The notes below the pieces were generated by a model. The model saw only the letters and a program-made list of their open reading frames with translations. It was not told where the DNA came from and searched no databases. Shown piece after piece: positions 10,371 to 22,147 of a stretch of DNA of 64,000 nucleotides. The translations under genes were made by a program, and so were the position numbers. Numbering within the stretch: the stretch's first letter is position 1; every line of letters begins with the position of its first letter. This DNA is from Deinococcus sonorensis KR-87 (GTDB taxonomy: Bacteria; Deinococcota; Deinococci; Deinococcales; Deinococcaceae). The stretch spans positions 2,261,501 to 2,325,500 of the forward strand of contig NZ_CP158299.1 in NCBI RefSeq assembly GCF_040256395.1, given 5' to 3'.

Positions 10371-11716
10371 CAGCCGCGCTCCGCAAGATAGGCCTGCACA
10401 GCCGCCACCTCGTCGTCGCGGGAGTGCAGCCGGTGCTGGGCCCGCAGCCGGCTCAGGTGGGCCAGCACCTCGCCGACCTGCGGCCCGGGCGGGAGACCCA
10501 GGCTCAGCAGGTCGCGGCCCTGCAGCGGCGGATAGGGGGGAGCGAGGCCCAGCACCTCCCGCAGGGTGGCCTCCGGCGTGCCGGGCGGGTACGGCCGGTC
10601 GCTGCGTGCCCGGGCCAGCAGGTCCAGCGCCCGCTCGCCCAGGCCCAGCTGCCGGGCCAGGGCCGGGGCGTCCGGGGTGCGGCTGTAGAGCGCGGCGGCC
10701 GCCAGCGTCGCGCCAGGGGCGGGTTGCCGGGCGTCCAGGCGCTCCAGCACCTCGGCGGCGCCTTCGGGCAGCAGGGTGCCCGCGCCCCACGTCTGCAGGC
10801 GCCAGGCGGCCCGGCCCGGCGCCGGTTCATCCAGCAGCAGGCGCAGCTCGGCCCACAGTCTCGGTGTGTGCGGCGCCTCGCGCAGGGCGTCCGGCACCTG
10901 GGCCAGCAGCGCGGGGTGGGCCCGCAGGTCCAGCCGGGCGGCCAGCCGGGCGGCCCGGATCAGGCGCGAGGCGTCGTCCCGAAAGCTGTGGTCATGCAGG
11001 GGCCGCAGGGTACGGGCCGCCAGATCGTCCAGCGCGCCTTCCGGACAGCGCAGGCCCACCGGCTGTCCATCCGGGCCGATCAGCAGCGCCAGCGCATTCA
11101 CGCTGAAGTCGCGGCGCTGCAGGTCCTGCATCAGGGTGCCGGGGAAGGGAAGCGGCGACGCGCCCGGCTGCGGGTACTGTTCCATTCGCGCGCTCACCAC
11201 GTCGGCCACCAGACCGCCCGGCAGCGTGAGGGTGGCGTTGCGGTAGGCCGGGTGCCACAGCCGGGGCAGTCCCAGCCGCTCCAACAGCAGCTCCACCTCC
11301 ACGCCGCTCACCACGATGTCTAGGTCCGGCGTCTCGCTGGCCGCCTGCAGCAGCAGATCACGCACCGCGCCGCCCACCAGCGCCACCTGGGCCCGTGGAC
11401 CCGCGAGCACCGCCAGCTGCTCCAGCAGCCCACGGGCCGGGGCCGGCAGGGCCGCGTACAGCTGCCGGGCGTCCACGGGGTGACTGGGGGGCTTCAGGTC
11501 GGCCCAATTCAGCACGCCCAGCAGGGTGCCCTGCTCCACCACCGCCACTCCTGGTGCGCCAGCGTCTCGCGCCACGGCGCGCGCCTGATCCGGGCTCCAG
11601 GTCGGCGGCACCTGCGGCAGCGCGGCGGCAGACAGCACCGGCCAGCCTCCACCGTGGGGCGGAGGCTGGAGCGGCAGCAGGGTCCGGAGGGTGGGCGGCG
11701 CGGTCACGCCCGGCAT
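10370..11716 (-). CDS. tRNA nucleotidyltransferase / poly(A) polymerase family protein (CCA, CC- or A-adding)
   Basis: A 448-residue class II nucleotidyltransferase. The motif GGAVRDLL near residue 116 and DLDIV near residue 131 bind nucleotide and metals, and [13 protein letters not shown] is the template-like region. Residues about 30-75 resemble half of a CBS domain ([30 protein letters not shown]). No HD domain is visible. Deinococcus is known to divide CCA synthesis between separate CC-adding and A-adding enzymes, and A-adding enzymes often carry CBS domains, so this may be the A-adding member; I cannot tell from sequence alone. Confidence 0.8.
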   Translation of the reverse strand: MPGVTAPPTLRTLLPLQPPPHGGGWPVLSAAALPQVPPTWSPDQARAVARDAGAPGVAVVEQGTLLGVLNWADLKPPSHPVDARQLYAALPAPARGLLEQLAVLAGPRAQVALVGGAVRDLLLQAASETPDLDIVVSGVEVELLLERLGLPRLWHPAYRNATLTLPGGLVADVVSARMEQYPQPGASPLPFPGTLMQDLQRRDFSVNALALLIGPDGQPVGLRCPEGALDDLAARTLRPLHDHSFRDDASRLIRAARLAARLDLRAHPALLAQVPDALREAPHTPRLWAELRLLLDEPAPGRAAWRLQTWGAGTLLPEGAAEVLERLDARQPAPGATLAAAALYSRTPDAPALARQLGLGERALDLLARARSDRPYPPGTPEATLREVLGLAPPYPPLQGRDLLSLGLPPGPQVGEVLAHLSRLRAQHRLHSRDDEVAAVQAYLAERG

Positions 11717-11736
11717 TGTCTCACGCAGCCTGCGCC

Positions 11737-13023
11737 TTAATTGCTGAAGGCGGAGGCGTCCAGCGTCACCTTGACGTTCCGGCTCTTGCCGCCGCGCACC
11801 ACCGTCAGGGTGATGGTGTCGCCCTGGCGCTTGTCGATCAGGTACGACTGCAGGTCTTCCAGCGTGTCGATCGGCTGCCCGTTCACCTTGGTGATCACGT
11901 CGCCGCCCAGGGAGATCTGGCCGCCCTGGAACTGCTGCGTGCTGGTCCCGCCCTTCAGCCCGGCGCGCGAGGCCGGCGTGTTCGGCAGCACCGTGGCGAT
12001 CACCAGACCGGAGTTCGGCAGCTTGTACTGCTGCTTGGCCTCGTCGCGCAGCTCGCCCAGGCCCACCGCGATCTGCTGGGTGCCGCCCGCGCCGTTCTGG
12101 AAGCCGATCAGGCCGGCCGTGATGCCCAGCACCGGGGCCGTCACCACGCCACCTTTGGCTGCCTGCAGCCGGGGCAGCAGGGTCTTGGCGGCGTTGATGG
12201 GAATGGCGAAGCCCACGCCCGCGCTCTGGCCGGTGCCGCTCTGCGAGCCGCTGGGGCTGATGATCTGGGTGTTGATGCCGATCACCTGTCCCGCGCTGTT
12301 CAGCAGTGGGCCGCCGCTGTTGCCGGGGTTGATGGCCGCGTCGGTCTGGATGGCGTTCTGGTTGATGCCCTGGCCGTTGGTGCTGAACCCGATCGGGATG
12401 CGCCGCTGCGTGCTGGAGACGATGCCTTCGGTGACGCTGAAGTCAAAGCCGAACGGCGCGCCCATTGCGATGGCCTTCTGGCCCACCGCCAGGGCGCTGG
12501 AGTCGCCCAGCGGAATCGGCCGGATCAGGTTCTTGGGCAGCGTGCTGCTGCGGATCAGCGCGAGGTCGTACTGCGGGGCGCGGCCGATCACGGTGGCGGC
12601 GTAGGTCTTGGTCTGGTTCTGGACCCGGATGGTGATCTTGTCGGCGTCCTGCACCACGTGGTAGTTGGTCAGGATGTCGCCCGCGGCATTCACGAAGAAC
12701 CCGGAGCCCACGCCCTCCTGCACCTGCGCGCCGCCCTGCCCGAACATCATCTGGGCATAGGGGTCCGCCTGGACCGTCTGCTCGGTGCTGATGTAGACCA
12801 GCCCCGGCTCGTAGCGCTTGACGATGTCGATGGTGTTGGTCTCGTTCTGCAGCCGGGCGCCGGCTTCCTTCTGCACAGCGCTGGCCGCCGCGGCCGCCGT
12901 GCTTTTGGCCGTGCTGCCCGTCTGTTGCGCCAGTGAAACCGGCACCTGGTCGCGCATGACGGTGGCGCCGAGTCCCAGGCCCACCAACGCAGCGACCGTG
13001 ACCAGGATGGTGTTCTTGTTCAT
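11737..13023 (-). CDS. HtrA/DegP-type serine protease with PDZ domain
   Basis: A 428-residue envelope protease. It has an uncleaved or signal-anchor N-terminus (residues 1-22), then a trypsin-like domain with catalytic His122 (LTNYHVV), Asp153 (QYDLALI) and Ser236 (NPGNSGGPL), and one C-terminal PDZ domain (about 310-425, ending in [20 protein letters not shown]). HtrA proteins degrade or refold damaged exported proteins. The linker after the anchor is Ala-rich. Only one PDZ domain is present, as in DegS/HtrA rather than DegP. Confidence 0.92.
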   Translation of the reverse strand: MNKNTILVTVAALVGLGLGATVMRDQVPVSLAQQTGSTAKSTAAAAASAVQKEAGARLQNETNTIDIVKRYEPGLVYISTEQTVQADPYAQMMFGQGGAQVQEGVGSGFFVNAAGDILTNYHVVQDADKITIRVQNQTKTYAATVIGRAPQYDLALIRSSTLPKNLIRPIPLGDSSALAVGQKAIAMGAPFGFDFSVTEGIVSSTQRRIPIGFSTNGQGINQNAIQTDAAINPGNSGGPLLNSAGQVIGINTQIISPSGSQSGTGQSAGVGFAIPINAAKTLLPRLQAAKGGVVTAPVLGITAGLIGFQNGAGGTQQIAVGLGELRDEAKQQYKLPNSGLVIATVLPNTPASRAGLKGGTSTQQFQGGQISLGGDVITKVNGQPIDTLEDLQSYLIDKRQGDTITLTVVRGGKSRNVKVTLDASAFSN

Positions 13024-13100
13024 GCCGCCATTAAACCAGCCGAACCCTCCAGCGCCCCTGAGTCTGGATGAGCACGGATTTAGTCAGGGAAAGGGGCGTC

Positions 13101-13116
13101 ACCAAGCCGGCTTGGT
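13101..13116. promoter_or_regulatory. Perfect 16-bp palindrome upstream of dusA
   Basis: ACCAAGCCGGCTTGGT is a perfect inverted repeat. It covers the expected -35 position of the dusA promoter, whose -10 box TACACT is at 13125-13130. A protein bound here would block RNA polymerase. The binding protein is unknown. Confidence 0.5.
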
Positions 13117-13139
13117 CCAGCGTTTACACTGGTCGATTG

Positions 13140-14159
13140 ATGAACGCTGCTCCCGCCTCCCACCGCTTCTCGGTGGCCCCGATGCTCGACTGGACCGACC
13201 GGCACTGCCGGATGTTCCACCGTCAGCACAGCCGCCATGCCCTGCTGTACACCGAGATGATCACCACCGGGGCACTGCTGCACGGCGACCGCGCCCGCCA
13301 CCTGGACTTCAGCCCCGAGGAGGGGCCGGTGGCGCTGCAACTGGGCGGCTCGGACCCCGCCGCCCTGGCGGAGGCGGCCCGCCTGGGCGAGCAGTGGGGC
13401 TACCACGAGATCAACCTGAACGTGGGCTGCCCGAGTGACCGGGTTCAGAACGGCATGTTCGGGGCCTGCCTGATGGCGCGGCCCGAACTGGTGGCGGAGG
13501 GCGTGGCGGCCATGCGCGCGGCCACCCGGCTGCCGGTCACGGTCAAGCACCGCATCGGCATCGACGACCTCGACAGCTACGAGCACCTGACCCACTTCGT
13601 GAGTACGGTGGCGGCGGCCGGCTGCCAGACCTTCATCGTGCACGCCCGCAAGGCCTGGCTGAGCGGCCTCTCGCCCAAGCAGAACCGGGAGATCCCGCCG
13701 CTGCGCTACGAGGTGGTGCGGCAGCTGAAGCAGGACTTCCCGCACCTGACCTTCGTGCTCAACGGGGGCATCACCTCTCTGGAGGCCGCCCAGGCCCACC
13801 TCGGCTGGGCGGACGGCGTGATGGTGGGCCGGGAAGCGTATCAGAACCCCTACGTGCTGGCCCGCGTGGATGCCGACCTCTTCGGGGACGTGGCCCCGGT
13901 GCCCACCCGCCGCGAGGTGATGGAGCGCTACCTGCCGTACGTGGAGCGGATGCTGGCCCAGGACGTGTACCTCAGCCGCCTGATGCGCCACACGCTGGGC
14001 CTGTTCGCGGGGCAGCCGGGGGCGCGCCACTGGAAGCGCACCCTCTCGGAGCGGGCGCACCTGCCGGGCGCTGGTCTGGACGTGATCGAGGCGGCGCTGA
14101 GCGGCGTGCCGGACGCGGTGCTGGATGCCCGCCCGGAAGCAGCGGTGCTGGCCGGATAG
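13140..14159 (+). CDS. dusA: tRNA-dihydrouridine synthase DusA
   Basis: A 339-residue FMN enzyme that reduces uridine in the tRNA D-loop (U20/U20a in DusA). It begins near the FMN-binding [13 protein letters not shown], contains [14 protein letters not shown] with the catalytic cysteine in the following GACLM, and the barrel segments [16 protein letters not shown] and LNGGI. These are features of the DusA subgroup. The ATG at 13140 is chosen over the upstream in-frame start because TACACT lies 9 nt before it and the family starts here. Confidence 0.95.
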   Translation: MNAAPASHRFSVAPMLDWTDRHCRMFHRQHSRHALLYTEMITTGALLHGDRARHLDFSPEEGPVALQLGGSDPAALAEAARLGEQWGYHEINLNVGCPSDRVQNGMFGACLMARPELVAEGVAAMRAATRLPVTVKHRIGIDDLDSYEHLTHFVSTVAAAGCQTFIVHARKAWLSGLSPKQNREIPPLRYEVVRQLKQDFPHLTFVLNGGITSLEAAQAHLGWADGVMVGREAYQNPYVLARVDADLFGDVAPVPTRREVMERYLPYVERMLAQDVYLSRLMRHTLGLFAGQPGARHWKRTLSERAHLPGAGLDVIEAALSGVPDAVLDARPEAAVLAG

Positions 14160-14165
14160 GCACAG

Positions 14166-14215
14166 GCAACACATGGCCCCCGGACCCGTAAGGGCATCCG
14201 GGGGCCATGTGTTGC
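14166..14215. terminator. Bidirectional hairpin between dusA and M42 peptidase
   Basis: A perfect 19-bp stem (arms 14166-14184 and 14197-14215) carries a small inner CCC/GGG stem with a GTAA tetraloop. It occupies almost the whole gap between two convergent stop codons. It has no T tract on either side, so termination is inferred from position and strength. Confidence 0.75.
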
Positions 14216-14219
14216 TGCC

Positions 14220-15266
14220 TTACCGGCGGGTGTAGTCCTGCTCGCCCTTCAGACTGCCCACCCACGCCGCGATGATGTCGATGCAGGCCTGCACGTCGCT
14301 GAGGCGCACCATCTCGCTGGGGCTGTGCATGTAGCGGTTGGGAATGCTGACCACGGCGGCCGGCACGCCCGCGCGCGTCAGCGCCAGGGTGTCGTTGTCG
14401 GTGCCGGTGTAGCGGCCGCTGGCCGAGAGGGTGTAGGGAATGCTCTGCTCGGCGGCCACCTGCTTCATCTGCCGCACGATCACCGGGTTGAGCATCGGGC
14501 CCACCGACAGGTTGGCGCCGCTGCCGAAGGGGGCCACGCCGTACTTCTTCTCCTCCACGCCCGGCTGGCTGGTCTCGTGCGTCACGTCCACCACCACGCC
14601 CGCCACCGGGTTCAGGTGGTAGCCGCTGACCTGCGCGCCGAAGCAGCCGATCTCCTCCTGGCTGGTGGCCACCGCCACCACCCGGCGCGTGACGCCGGCG
14701 GCCTTCATGGCCCGCAGCGCCTCCAGCACGATGAAGGCCCCGGCGCGGTTGTCCACCGCCTTGCTGATGATGTGGCCGTTCTGCTCGATGGGCGGCTGCT
14801 CGATCACGCCGACCGTGCCGACCGGCACGCGCCGCTTGACCTCCTCGACCTCCAGGGCGGTGTCGATCCACAGGTCTTCGAGCTTGCTGGCCTTGCTGCG
14901 GTCCTCGGCGTCCATCACGTGGATGGCCTTTTTGCCGATCACGCCCAGGATGTCGCCGTCCTCGGCCAGCAGCCGCACACGCTGGCCCACCAGCACCTGC
15001 GGGTCCCAGCCACCGACCGGCAGCACCGAGATGAAGCCCTTGTCGTTGATGTACGACACGATCAGCCCGATCTCGTCGAGGTGGCCCATCAGGGCGATCG
15101 GCCGGTCCTCGGAGACGTTGATCTCCGCGTAGACGTTGCCGTAGTGGTCTTCCGTCACGCGGTCGGCAAAGGTCTCAGCTTCGGCGCGCCAGACGGCGGC
15201 GGCGCGGGCTTCGTACCCGCTGGGAGCAGCCTGGGACAGCAGGGCCTTCAGAAAGTCAAGATTCAC
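14220..15266 (-). CDS. M42-family metallo-aminopeptidase
   Basis: A 348-residue dinuclear metal peptidase of the M42 (PepA/FrvX/TET) family. The metal ligands are in GHLDEIG (about residues 60-66), DNRAGAF, the catalytic Glu pair SQEEIG, DVTHE and the last His near the C-terminus (NRYMHSP). It removes N-terminal residues from peptides, usually as a large tetrahedral assembly. The GTG start at 15266 has TAGACT 6 nt upstream. Confidence 0.92.
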   Translation of the reverse strand: MNLDFLKALLSQAAPSGYEARAAAVWRAEAETFADRVTEDHYGNVYAEINVSEDRPIALMGHLDEIGLIVSYINDKGFISVLPVGGWDPQVLVGQRVRLLAEDGDILGVIGKKAIHVMDAEDRSKASKLEDLWIDTALEVEEVKRRVPVGTVGVIEQPPIEQNGHIISKAVDNRAGAFIVLEALRAMKAAGVTRRVVAVATSQEEIGCFGAQVSGYHLNPVAGVVVDVTHETSQPGVEEKKYGVAPFGSGANLSVGPMLNPVIVRQMKQVAAEQSIPYTLSASGRYTGTDNDTLALTRAGVPAAVVSIPNRYMHSPSEMVRLSDVQACIDIIAAWVGSLKGEQDYTRR

Positions 15267-15348
15267 CCGGGAAGTCTAGCGTGTCTGCATGCAGGATGCA
15301 GGCGGCCCCCTGACGGACAGGCGCGGATGGCCTGCTACACTGCCTTTC

Positions 15349-15678
<330 letters not shown>

Positions 15679-15704
15679 CGCGGCGCGGGCGCTAGACTGC
15701 GCCG

Positions 15705-16664
15705 ATGCCGACTGCCTCCCTCCGACGCTCCTTGACCGTGCTGGCGCTGGCCGCCCTGAGCAGCGTGTCCGTCTTCGCCCAGGTGGGCGCGCCCGTGGCC
15801 AGGCTGCTGCAGCAGCCGGCCTTTCACGGGTTCCAGCAGGCCGGCGCGCAGCTGAGCGGCCCCGGCGGCGTCCGGGTGCAGCTGACCCCGCGGGGCCGCT
15901 TTCTGGAACAGGCCACCCTGACCGTGCCCTCCGCCGATCCGGCGCTGGTCGCCCGCTACCTCAACGTGCTGCTGGACGGCGACTACACCGCCGCGCTCAC
16001 CGACTTCCTGGGCCGCCCCTCGGTGAAGGCGGCGCTGCCGGCCGGCTTCACCACCCAGGCGGACGCGTACGACCTGCGGCTCCAGTCCAGCGGAGCGGGC
16101 CTGCAGGTCCGGGTGTCGCTGCACCAGCAGAGCGGCTTTGCGCCGGTTCCGGTGGCCCGCACCCTGGGCAGCGCTGCGGCACCCATCGTGGTGCGGCTCT
16201 ACAGCGATTTCCAGTGCCCCTTCTGCCAGAAGGCCGAGCTGGAGGCGCTGCCGGCCGTGCTGCGGCAGCTCGGTCCGGACGTGCGCTTCGAGTTTCATCA
16301 CCTGCCTTTAGAACGGCTGCACCCCAACGCCCGCTCGGCCGCCGAAGCCAGCGTGTGCGCGGAGCAGCAGGGCAAGTTCTGGCCGTTCAAGGATGCGCTG
16401 TTTCGCCGCAACGACTGGCAGCGTGCCGACAGTCCGGTGGCCGCCTACCGGGCTGTGGCGGCCCAGGTGGGGCTGAATCTGGACCAGTACCAGCGCTGTG
16501 TGGCCAGCCGCGCCGGTCGGGCGGAGGTGGACGCTGGGCTGGCCGAGGCAGACCGGCTGGAGGTGTCCGGCACCCCCACGGTCTTCGTGAACGGCTACAC
16601 GGTGCCGGACCCCTACGACGCGGCCAGCTATCAGCAGCTGATCGAGTTCGTGCGGGCCCGGTGA
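15705..16664 (+). CDS. Secreted DsbA/thioredoxin-fold thiol-disulfide protein
   Basis: A 319-residue exported protein with a signal peptide (cleavage likely after SVFAQ, near residue 26). An N-terminal domain of about 130 residues of unknown role is followed by a thioredoxin fold with the redox motif CPFC ([14 protein letters not shown], about residue 171), a helical insert and cis-Pro loop [10 protein letters not shown]. It resembles the DsbA/DsbG-like Thioredoxin_4 family that makes or repairs disulfides outside the membrane. TAGACT lies 6 nt before the ATG. Confidence 0.85.
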   Translation: MPTASLRRSLTVLALAALSSVSVFAQVGAPVARLLQQPAFHGFQQAGAQLSGPGGVRVQLTPRGRFLEQATLTVPSADPALVARYLNVLLDGDYTAALTDFLGRPSVKAALPAGFTTQADAYDLRLQSSGAGLQVRVSLHQQSGFAPVPVARTLGSAAAPIVVRLYSDFQCPFCQKAELEALPAVLRQLGPDVRFEFHHLPLERLHPNARSAAEASVCAEQQGKFWPFKDALFRRNDWQRADSPVAAYRAVAAQVGLNLDQYQRCVASRAGRAEVDAGLAEADRLEVSGTPTVFVNGYTVPDPYDAASYQQLIEFVRAR

Positions 16665-16683
16665 GGGGGGTGGGGGAGACCGC

Positions 16684-18237
16684 ATGGAAGGCCTGACACT
16701 CGCGGCGGCCTTGGCGCAGCTGCAGCCGCTGCTGCCGGCCCGCACGCTCGGCTGGGCGTTTCCGGACGAGACCACGGCGGCGCTGCTGCTGGAGGGGCAC
16801 GGCAACCTGGTATTCAGCTACCGGCCGCCTCAGCCGGTGGTCTACCTCAGCCGTGAGCGCCTGCGCGGCGAGCCGCACAACCCGTTCCAGCGGCTGCTGG
16901 TGGCCCGCGTGCGCGGCGACCTAACCTCGGCCGAGCAGCTCAAGCTCGACCGGGTCGCGCAGTTTTGGCTGTCCGGCGAGTCGGGCTTCGTGGACGTGCC
17001 CCCGGCGCGGCTGCTGTTCGAGTTGACCGGACGCAACTGCAACCTGCTGGTGCTGGACGATGCCACCGGCTGGGAAGGGCGCATCGTGGCCGCCGGGCGC
17101 GAGATCACCGGCAGCCGCAACCGTTTCCGCACGGTCCGCAGCGGGGGCCAGTACACGCCGCCACCGCCGTACGACAAGCTGGACCCCCGCACGATGAGCC
17201 CCCAGGACGCCGAAGCGCTCCGGACCCTGCCGCTGTCCCGCTGGCGCGAACGCATTGACGGCCTGGGCACGGTGCTGGGCGCCGAACTGGTGCGCCGGGC
17301 CGGGTTGCCGGGCAGTGAGCCGCCGCAGGAACGCTGGCCGCAGGTCTACGCGGCCCTGCAGTCGCTGGTAGAGGACCCCAGCGCTGACGCTGCCACCGTC
17401 AGCGAGGGTGCCCGCGAGTCCAGCCGCCAGGAGAAGGCCGCCCAGCTGCGCAAGACGCTGCGTGAGCCACTGGAGCGCCGCCTGACACTGCTGCGCAACC
17501 AGACCGCCGACGTGGACCGGGCCGTGGAAGGCCTGGAAACGGCGGCCCATGAGCGTCAGGAAGCGGACCTGCTGATGGCCTATCAGCATCAGGTGCCGGC
17601 CGGAGCCAGCACGGTGCTGCTGCCGGCCTTCGACGGCAGCGGAGAGGTGCCGCTGAGCCTGGAGCCGCAGCTGACCGCCGTGCAGAACGCCGAGAAGCGC
17701 TACACCCGCGCCCGCCGCCGCGAGGAGGTGTACCTGCGGCTGGCCGAACGCGAGGAGGGCCTGCGCGCAGAACTGGCCGAGGTGCAGCGGGACCGGGCCG
17801 CCCTGGAGGATGCCCCGCTGGAGCGCCTGGAGCAGCTGCAGGCGCAGCTGGAGCAGGCGCGCCCGGACCGCAGCCCCTACGGTGCGCGCTACACCTCGCC
17901 GGGCGGCTACGAGGTGCTGGTGGGCCGCAACAACAAGGAGAACGCCACCCTGACCCACCGGGTCGGGCGCAGCATGGACCACTGGTTCCACGTGCAGGGG
18001 TTCCCCGGCTCGCATGTGCTGGTGCGCAGCGGGGGCCGGGAACTGCAGACGCCGGATGTGCTGTTCGCGGCGCAGCTGGCCGCCTATCACAGCAAGGCGC
18101 GTCAGTCCGGCAACGTGGCGGTGGACTACACGCGCATCAAGCACGTCTGGCGGCCGCGTGGAGCCTCGGCCGGGCAGGTGCATTACACCCAGCAGAAAAC
18201 GGTCTACGTGGACCCCCAGCTGCCGGAGCCGACCTGA
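16684..18237 (+). CDS. rqcH: Ribosome quality-control factor RqcH (Rqc2/NEMF, NFACT family)
   Basis: A 517-residue NFACT protein. NFACT-N occupies about residues 1-190 and includes LDRV in the position of the Asp-Arg pair needed by Bacillus RqcH. Two helix-hairpin-helix/coiled-coil segments rich in Glu, Arg and Gln follow, then the NFACT-R domain ([15 protein letters not shown] ... [16 protein letters not shown]). The family binds obstructed 50S subunits and drives C-terminal alanine tailing of stalled peptides for degradation. Many databases call it a fibronectin-binding protein. It begins 19 bp after the previous gene. Confidence 0.9.
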   Translation: MEGLTLAAALAQLQPLLPARTLGWAFPDETTAALLLEGHGNLVFSYRPPQPVVYLSRERLRGEPHNPFQRLLVARVRGDLTSAEQLKLDRVAQFWLSGESGFVDVPPARLLFELTGRNCNLLVLDDATGWEGRIVAAGREITGSRNRFRTVRSGGQYTPPPPYDKLDPRTMSPQDAEALRTLPLSRWRERIDGLGTVLGAELVRRAGLPGSEPPQERWPQVYAALQSLVEDPSADAATVSEGARESSRQEKAAQLRKTLREPLERRLTLLRNQTADVDRAVEGLETAAHERQEADLLMAYQHQVPAGASTVLLPAFDGSGEVPLSLEPQLTAVQNAEKRYTRARRREEVYLRLAEREEGLRAELAEVQRDRAALEDAPLERLEQLQAQLEQARPDRSPYGARYTSPGGYEVLVGRNNKENATLTHRVGRSMDHWFHVQGFPGSHVLVRSGGRELQTPDVLFAAQLAAYHSKARQSGNVAVDYTRIKHVWRPRGASAGQVHYTQQKTVYVDPQLPEPT

Positions 18238-18271
18238 ACCGCTCCCCACGCACTGCTAGACTGACCTCTGC

Positions 18272-18835
18272 ATGAGCCGTCCCGTCTCCGGTCGCGTGAC
18301 CCTCAAACCCCTGGTGCAGCTGAGCCCCGCCGAATGGCGGCGGCTGCACCAGTATTTCCGCGACCGCGAGCTGGCCGACTGGAACGGGGCGCAGCCGATC
18401 CGGCTGCCGGAGTTTCTGTTCCGGCGCGTGATGCTGGACGAGGAACGCAGTGGCGACCGGCACGGCTTCGGCATCCTGGACGAGTCGGAGCGGTTTATCG
18501 GCAGCGTGGAACTGTACGACCTGCGCCCCTCGCCGCCGGTGGCGGCCCGCTTCGCCACCCTGGGCGTGATGATCGGGGAGCGTGAGCTGTGGGGCCACGG
18601 CTATGGCCGCGAGGCGGTGATGGCGGTGCTGGCCTGGGCCTTCGTGCAGCGCGAGCCGCCGCTGTCGCGGGTGCGGCTGACTACCTTCGCGCACAACCGC
18701 CGGGCCCAGCGGGCTTTTCTGGCCTGCGGATTCCGGGAGGTGGGCCGCAGCGTCCACGACGAACGCACCGACGTCCACATGGAAGTGGTGCGCGAGGACT
18801 GGTTGGCGGGTGTGGGGGCAGCGACGCAGGACTGA
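18272..18835 (+). CDS. GNAT family N-acetyltransferase (RimJ/RimL-like)
   Basis: A 187-residue acetyltransferase. The acetyl-CoA-binding turn is in GERELWGHGYGREAVMAVLAWAF (motif A, G-x-G-Y-G-x-E), and RVRLTTFAHNRRAQRAFLACGFREVG is the usual motif B. This pattern matches the RimJ/RimL-like group that acetylates protein N-termini or small amines. Target unknown. TAGACT lies 9 nt before the ATG. Confidence 0.85.
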   Translation: MSRPVSGRVTLKPLVQLSPAEWRRLHQYFRDRELADWNGAQPIRLPEFLFRRVMLDEERSGDRHGFGILDESERFIGSVELYDLRPSPPVAARFATLGVMIGERELWGHGYGREAVMAVLAWAFVQREPPLSRVRLTTFAHNRRAQRAFLACGFREVGRSVHDERTDVHMEVVREDWLAGVGAATQD

Positions 18836-18907
18836 GCCTCACCCCACCCTTTACCGTTTCTGACGGCATGGCCCGCCCCGCCCCGCCCGGCCCGGCAGAA
18901 TGACTTC

Positions 18908-19798
18908 ATGCGCGTGTTGCTTCCTGACCAGCCACCGTTCCGTGCCCTGCACCTGCCGGGCCTGGAGGTGGCCTATGTTTCTGCCGATCATCTGCCGGAC
19001 GGCCCCGCGGACGGGCTGGTGCTGTGGGGGCTCCCCCGGGAGGCCCGCCGGACCCTGCTGACCCGGGGCGGCCTGAAGTGGGTGCTCACGCTCACGGCGG
19101 GTGTGGATCATCTGCTGCCGGACCTGCCGGAAGGAGTGGCCCTCTACAACGCCCACACGCTCCACGACGACGCGGTGGCCCAGCACGCCGCCGCGCTGCT
19201 GCTGAGCGCCGGGCGCGGGCTGTCCCGCTTCCGGGATGCCCAGCGCGAGGGCCACTGGGGCCTAAGCGGGTCACTCCACACCCTGCGGGGCCGTGAGGTG
19301 GTGATCTGGGGGTACGGCCACATCGGGCGGCTGCTGGAGGGGATGCTGCAGCCGTTCGGGGCGCGGGTCAGCGGCCTGACCTCCCGCAGCAGCGATGAAG
19401 AGGTGCGCGCGGCGCTGGGGAAGGCCGACGATCTGGTGCTGCTGCTGCCCGGCACCCCGGCCACCCGCCACATCCTGAACGCGCAGCGGTTGGAACAGCT
19501 CAAGCCCGGCGCGTGGGTGCTGAACCTGGGGCGCGGCGAGCTGATTGACCCGGACGCGCTGCTCTCGGCGGTGCAGGCCGGGCAGGTCGCCGGGGCGGCT
19601 CTGGACGTGACCGAGCCAGAGCCGCTGCCGCAGGACCATCCGCTGTGGGGCCTGGAGCAGGTGATCATCACCCCGCACATCGCCAGCACCACCGACGACC
19701 TACCGCAGCGCGGTGCTGACTACGCGACGACCTTCCTGCGGGAGATGCAGCAGGGCGGCGCCCCGGAGGGCCGGGTGCCGACCGGCCGTGGGTACTGA
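18908..19798 (+). CDS. D-isomer-specific 2-hydroxyacid dehydrogenase
   Basis: A 296-residue NAD(P)-dependent dehydrogenase. The Rossmann motif is VIWGYGHIGRLLEG (G-x-G-x-x-G), LNLGRGELID carries the substrate-orienting region, and the catalytic Glu and His appear in VTEPEPLPQDHPLW and TPHIAST. It interconverts a 2-oxoacid and a D-2-hydroxyacid such as glyoxylate or hydroxypyruvate; the exact substrate is not evident. CAGAAT lies 6 nt before the ATG. Confidence 0.9.
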   Translation: MRVLLPDQPPFRALHLPGLEVAYVSADHLPDGPADGLVLWGLPREARRTLLTRGGLKWVLTLTAGVDHLLPDLPEGVALYNAHTLHDDAVAQHAAALLLSAGRGLSRFRDAQREGHWGLSGSLHTLRGREVVIWGYGHIGRLLEGMLQPFGARVSGLTSRSSDEEVRAALGKADDLVLLLPGTPATRHILNAQRLEQLKPGAWVLNLGRGELIDPDALLSAVQAGQVAGAALDVTEPEPLPQDHPLWGLEQVIITPHIASTTDDLPQRGADYATTFLREMQQGGAPEGRVPTGRGY

Positions 19799-19842
19799 GA
19801 GGGTCATGCGGTGCAGGTCGCCGCACGACGCCCGCATCACGT

Positions 19843-19848
19843 TAGAAT
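19843..19848 (+). promoter_or_regulatory. Putative malQ -10 box
   Basis: TAGAAT matches the -10 consensus and is the best such hexamer in the 174-bp gap before malQ. A transcript from here would have a leader of about 118 nt that carries the LacI-type palindrome at 19886-19899. No clear -35 is visible. Confidence 0.45.
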
Positions 19849-19885
19849 GCCCGGACATGATCGGGCGCGGTGACGGGCAGTTGAG

Positions 19886-19899
19886 TGGAAGTGCTTCCA
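19886..19899. promoter_or_regulatory. LacI/GalR-type operator upstream of malQ
   Basis: TGGAAGTGCTTCCA is a 14-bp palindrome with 6-bp arms (TGGAAG/CTTCCA) and fits the operator pattern of LacI/GalR-family regulators, which control maltodextrin genes in many bacteria. It lies about 30-45 bp after the probable transcription start, so a bound repressor would act as a roadblock. The regulator gene is not in this window. Confidence 0.6.
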
Positions 19900-19972
19900 A
19901 ACCCGTGGGCCCTGCGGGTCCGCCAGCGCGAGGCCGCCGGCCATCCGTCCCGGTCCGAAGAAGGAGTCAAGC

Positions 19973-21487
<1,515 letters not shown>

Positions 21488-21503
21488 CCCAGAAGCGGGT
21501 GCC

Positions 21504-21544
21504 GGGGCGGGAATGGAGGCACAGCCATCCTCCATTCCCGCCCC
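21504..21544 (+). terminator. Long hairpin after malQ
   Basis: A perfect 16-bp stem (21504-21519 with 21529-21544) with a 9-nt loop is extended by GAAGC/GCTTC flanks. No T tract follows. It ends 20 bp before the ATG of the next gene and overlaps nothing coding. Terminator or mRNA-end stabiliser of malQ is the simplest reading. Confidence 0.65.
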
Positions 21545-21564
21545 GCTTCCACTACCCTGGAGCC

Positions 21565-22137
21565 ATGAAGCTCTATACCAGGACAGGGGATGCCGGACTG
21601 ACCGGTCTCTACGGAAGCGACCGGGTCAGCAAGGGCCACGTGCGGGTGGAAGCCTACGGCACGGTGGACGAACTCAACAGCCTGCTGGGGCTGGCGCGCG
21701 CGCACAACACCCGCTCACACCGGCCGGACCCGGAGCTGGACACCGATCTGGAGTACCTGCAGAATGCGCTCTTCGATCTGGGCGCCGATCTGGCCACCCG
21801 CAGCGAGAGCCCCTACAGCAAGAACATCGCCCGGCTGGACGAGCAGGACGTGGCGCACCTGGAAGCGATGATCGACCGCTACCAGGAGGGCGTGCCGCCG
21901 CTGACGCAGTTCATTCACCCGGGCGGGACGCCGGCGGCGGCCAGCCTGCAGGTGGCGCGGGCCGTGGCGCGGCGGGCCGAGCGTGACGTGATCCGGCTGG
22001 CCGAGCAGGAGACGGTCAATCTGCAGGCCCAGGTGTACCTGAACCGCGTCTCGGACCTGCTGTTCATCATGGCCCGCGCGGTCAACCTGCGCGCCGGCAT
22101 CGCGGAGGAGGAGTGGCAGGTCAAGAAGCGCCGCTGA
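21565..22137 (+). CDS. PduO-type ATP:cob(I)alamin adenosyltransferase
   Basis: A 190-residue trimeric adenosyltransferase that makes adenosylcobalamin from ATP and reduced cobalamin. The N-terminal ATP-binding motif LYTRTGDAGLTGLYGS, VEAYGTVDELNS, and the C-terminal VYLNRVSDLLFIMAR are diagnostic of the PduO family. The frame is open much further upstream, but the ATG at 21565 begins the conserved motif and has TACCCT 6 nt before it. No cobalamin operon is adjacent. It ends 10 bp before a convergent gene. Confidence 0.95.
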   Translation: MKLYTRTGDAGLTGLYGSDRVSKGHVRVEAYGTVDELNSLLGLARAHNTRSHRPDPELDTDLEYLQNALFDLGADLATRSESPYSKNIARLDEQDVAHLEAMIDRYQEGVPPLTQFIHPGGTPAAASLQVARAVARRAERDVIRLAEQETVNLQAQVYLNRVSDLLFIMARAVNLRAGIAEEEWQVKKRR

Positions 22138-22147
22138 GCGGCCGGCG

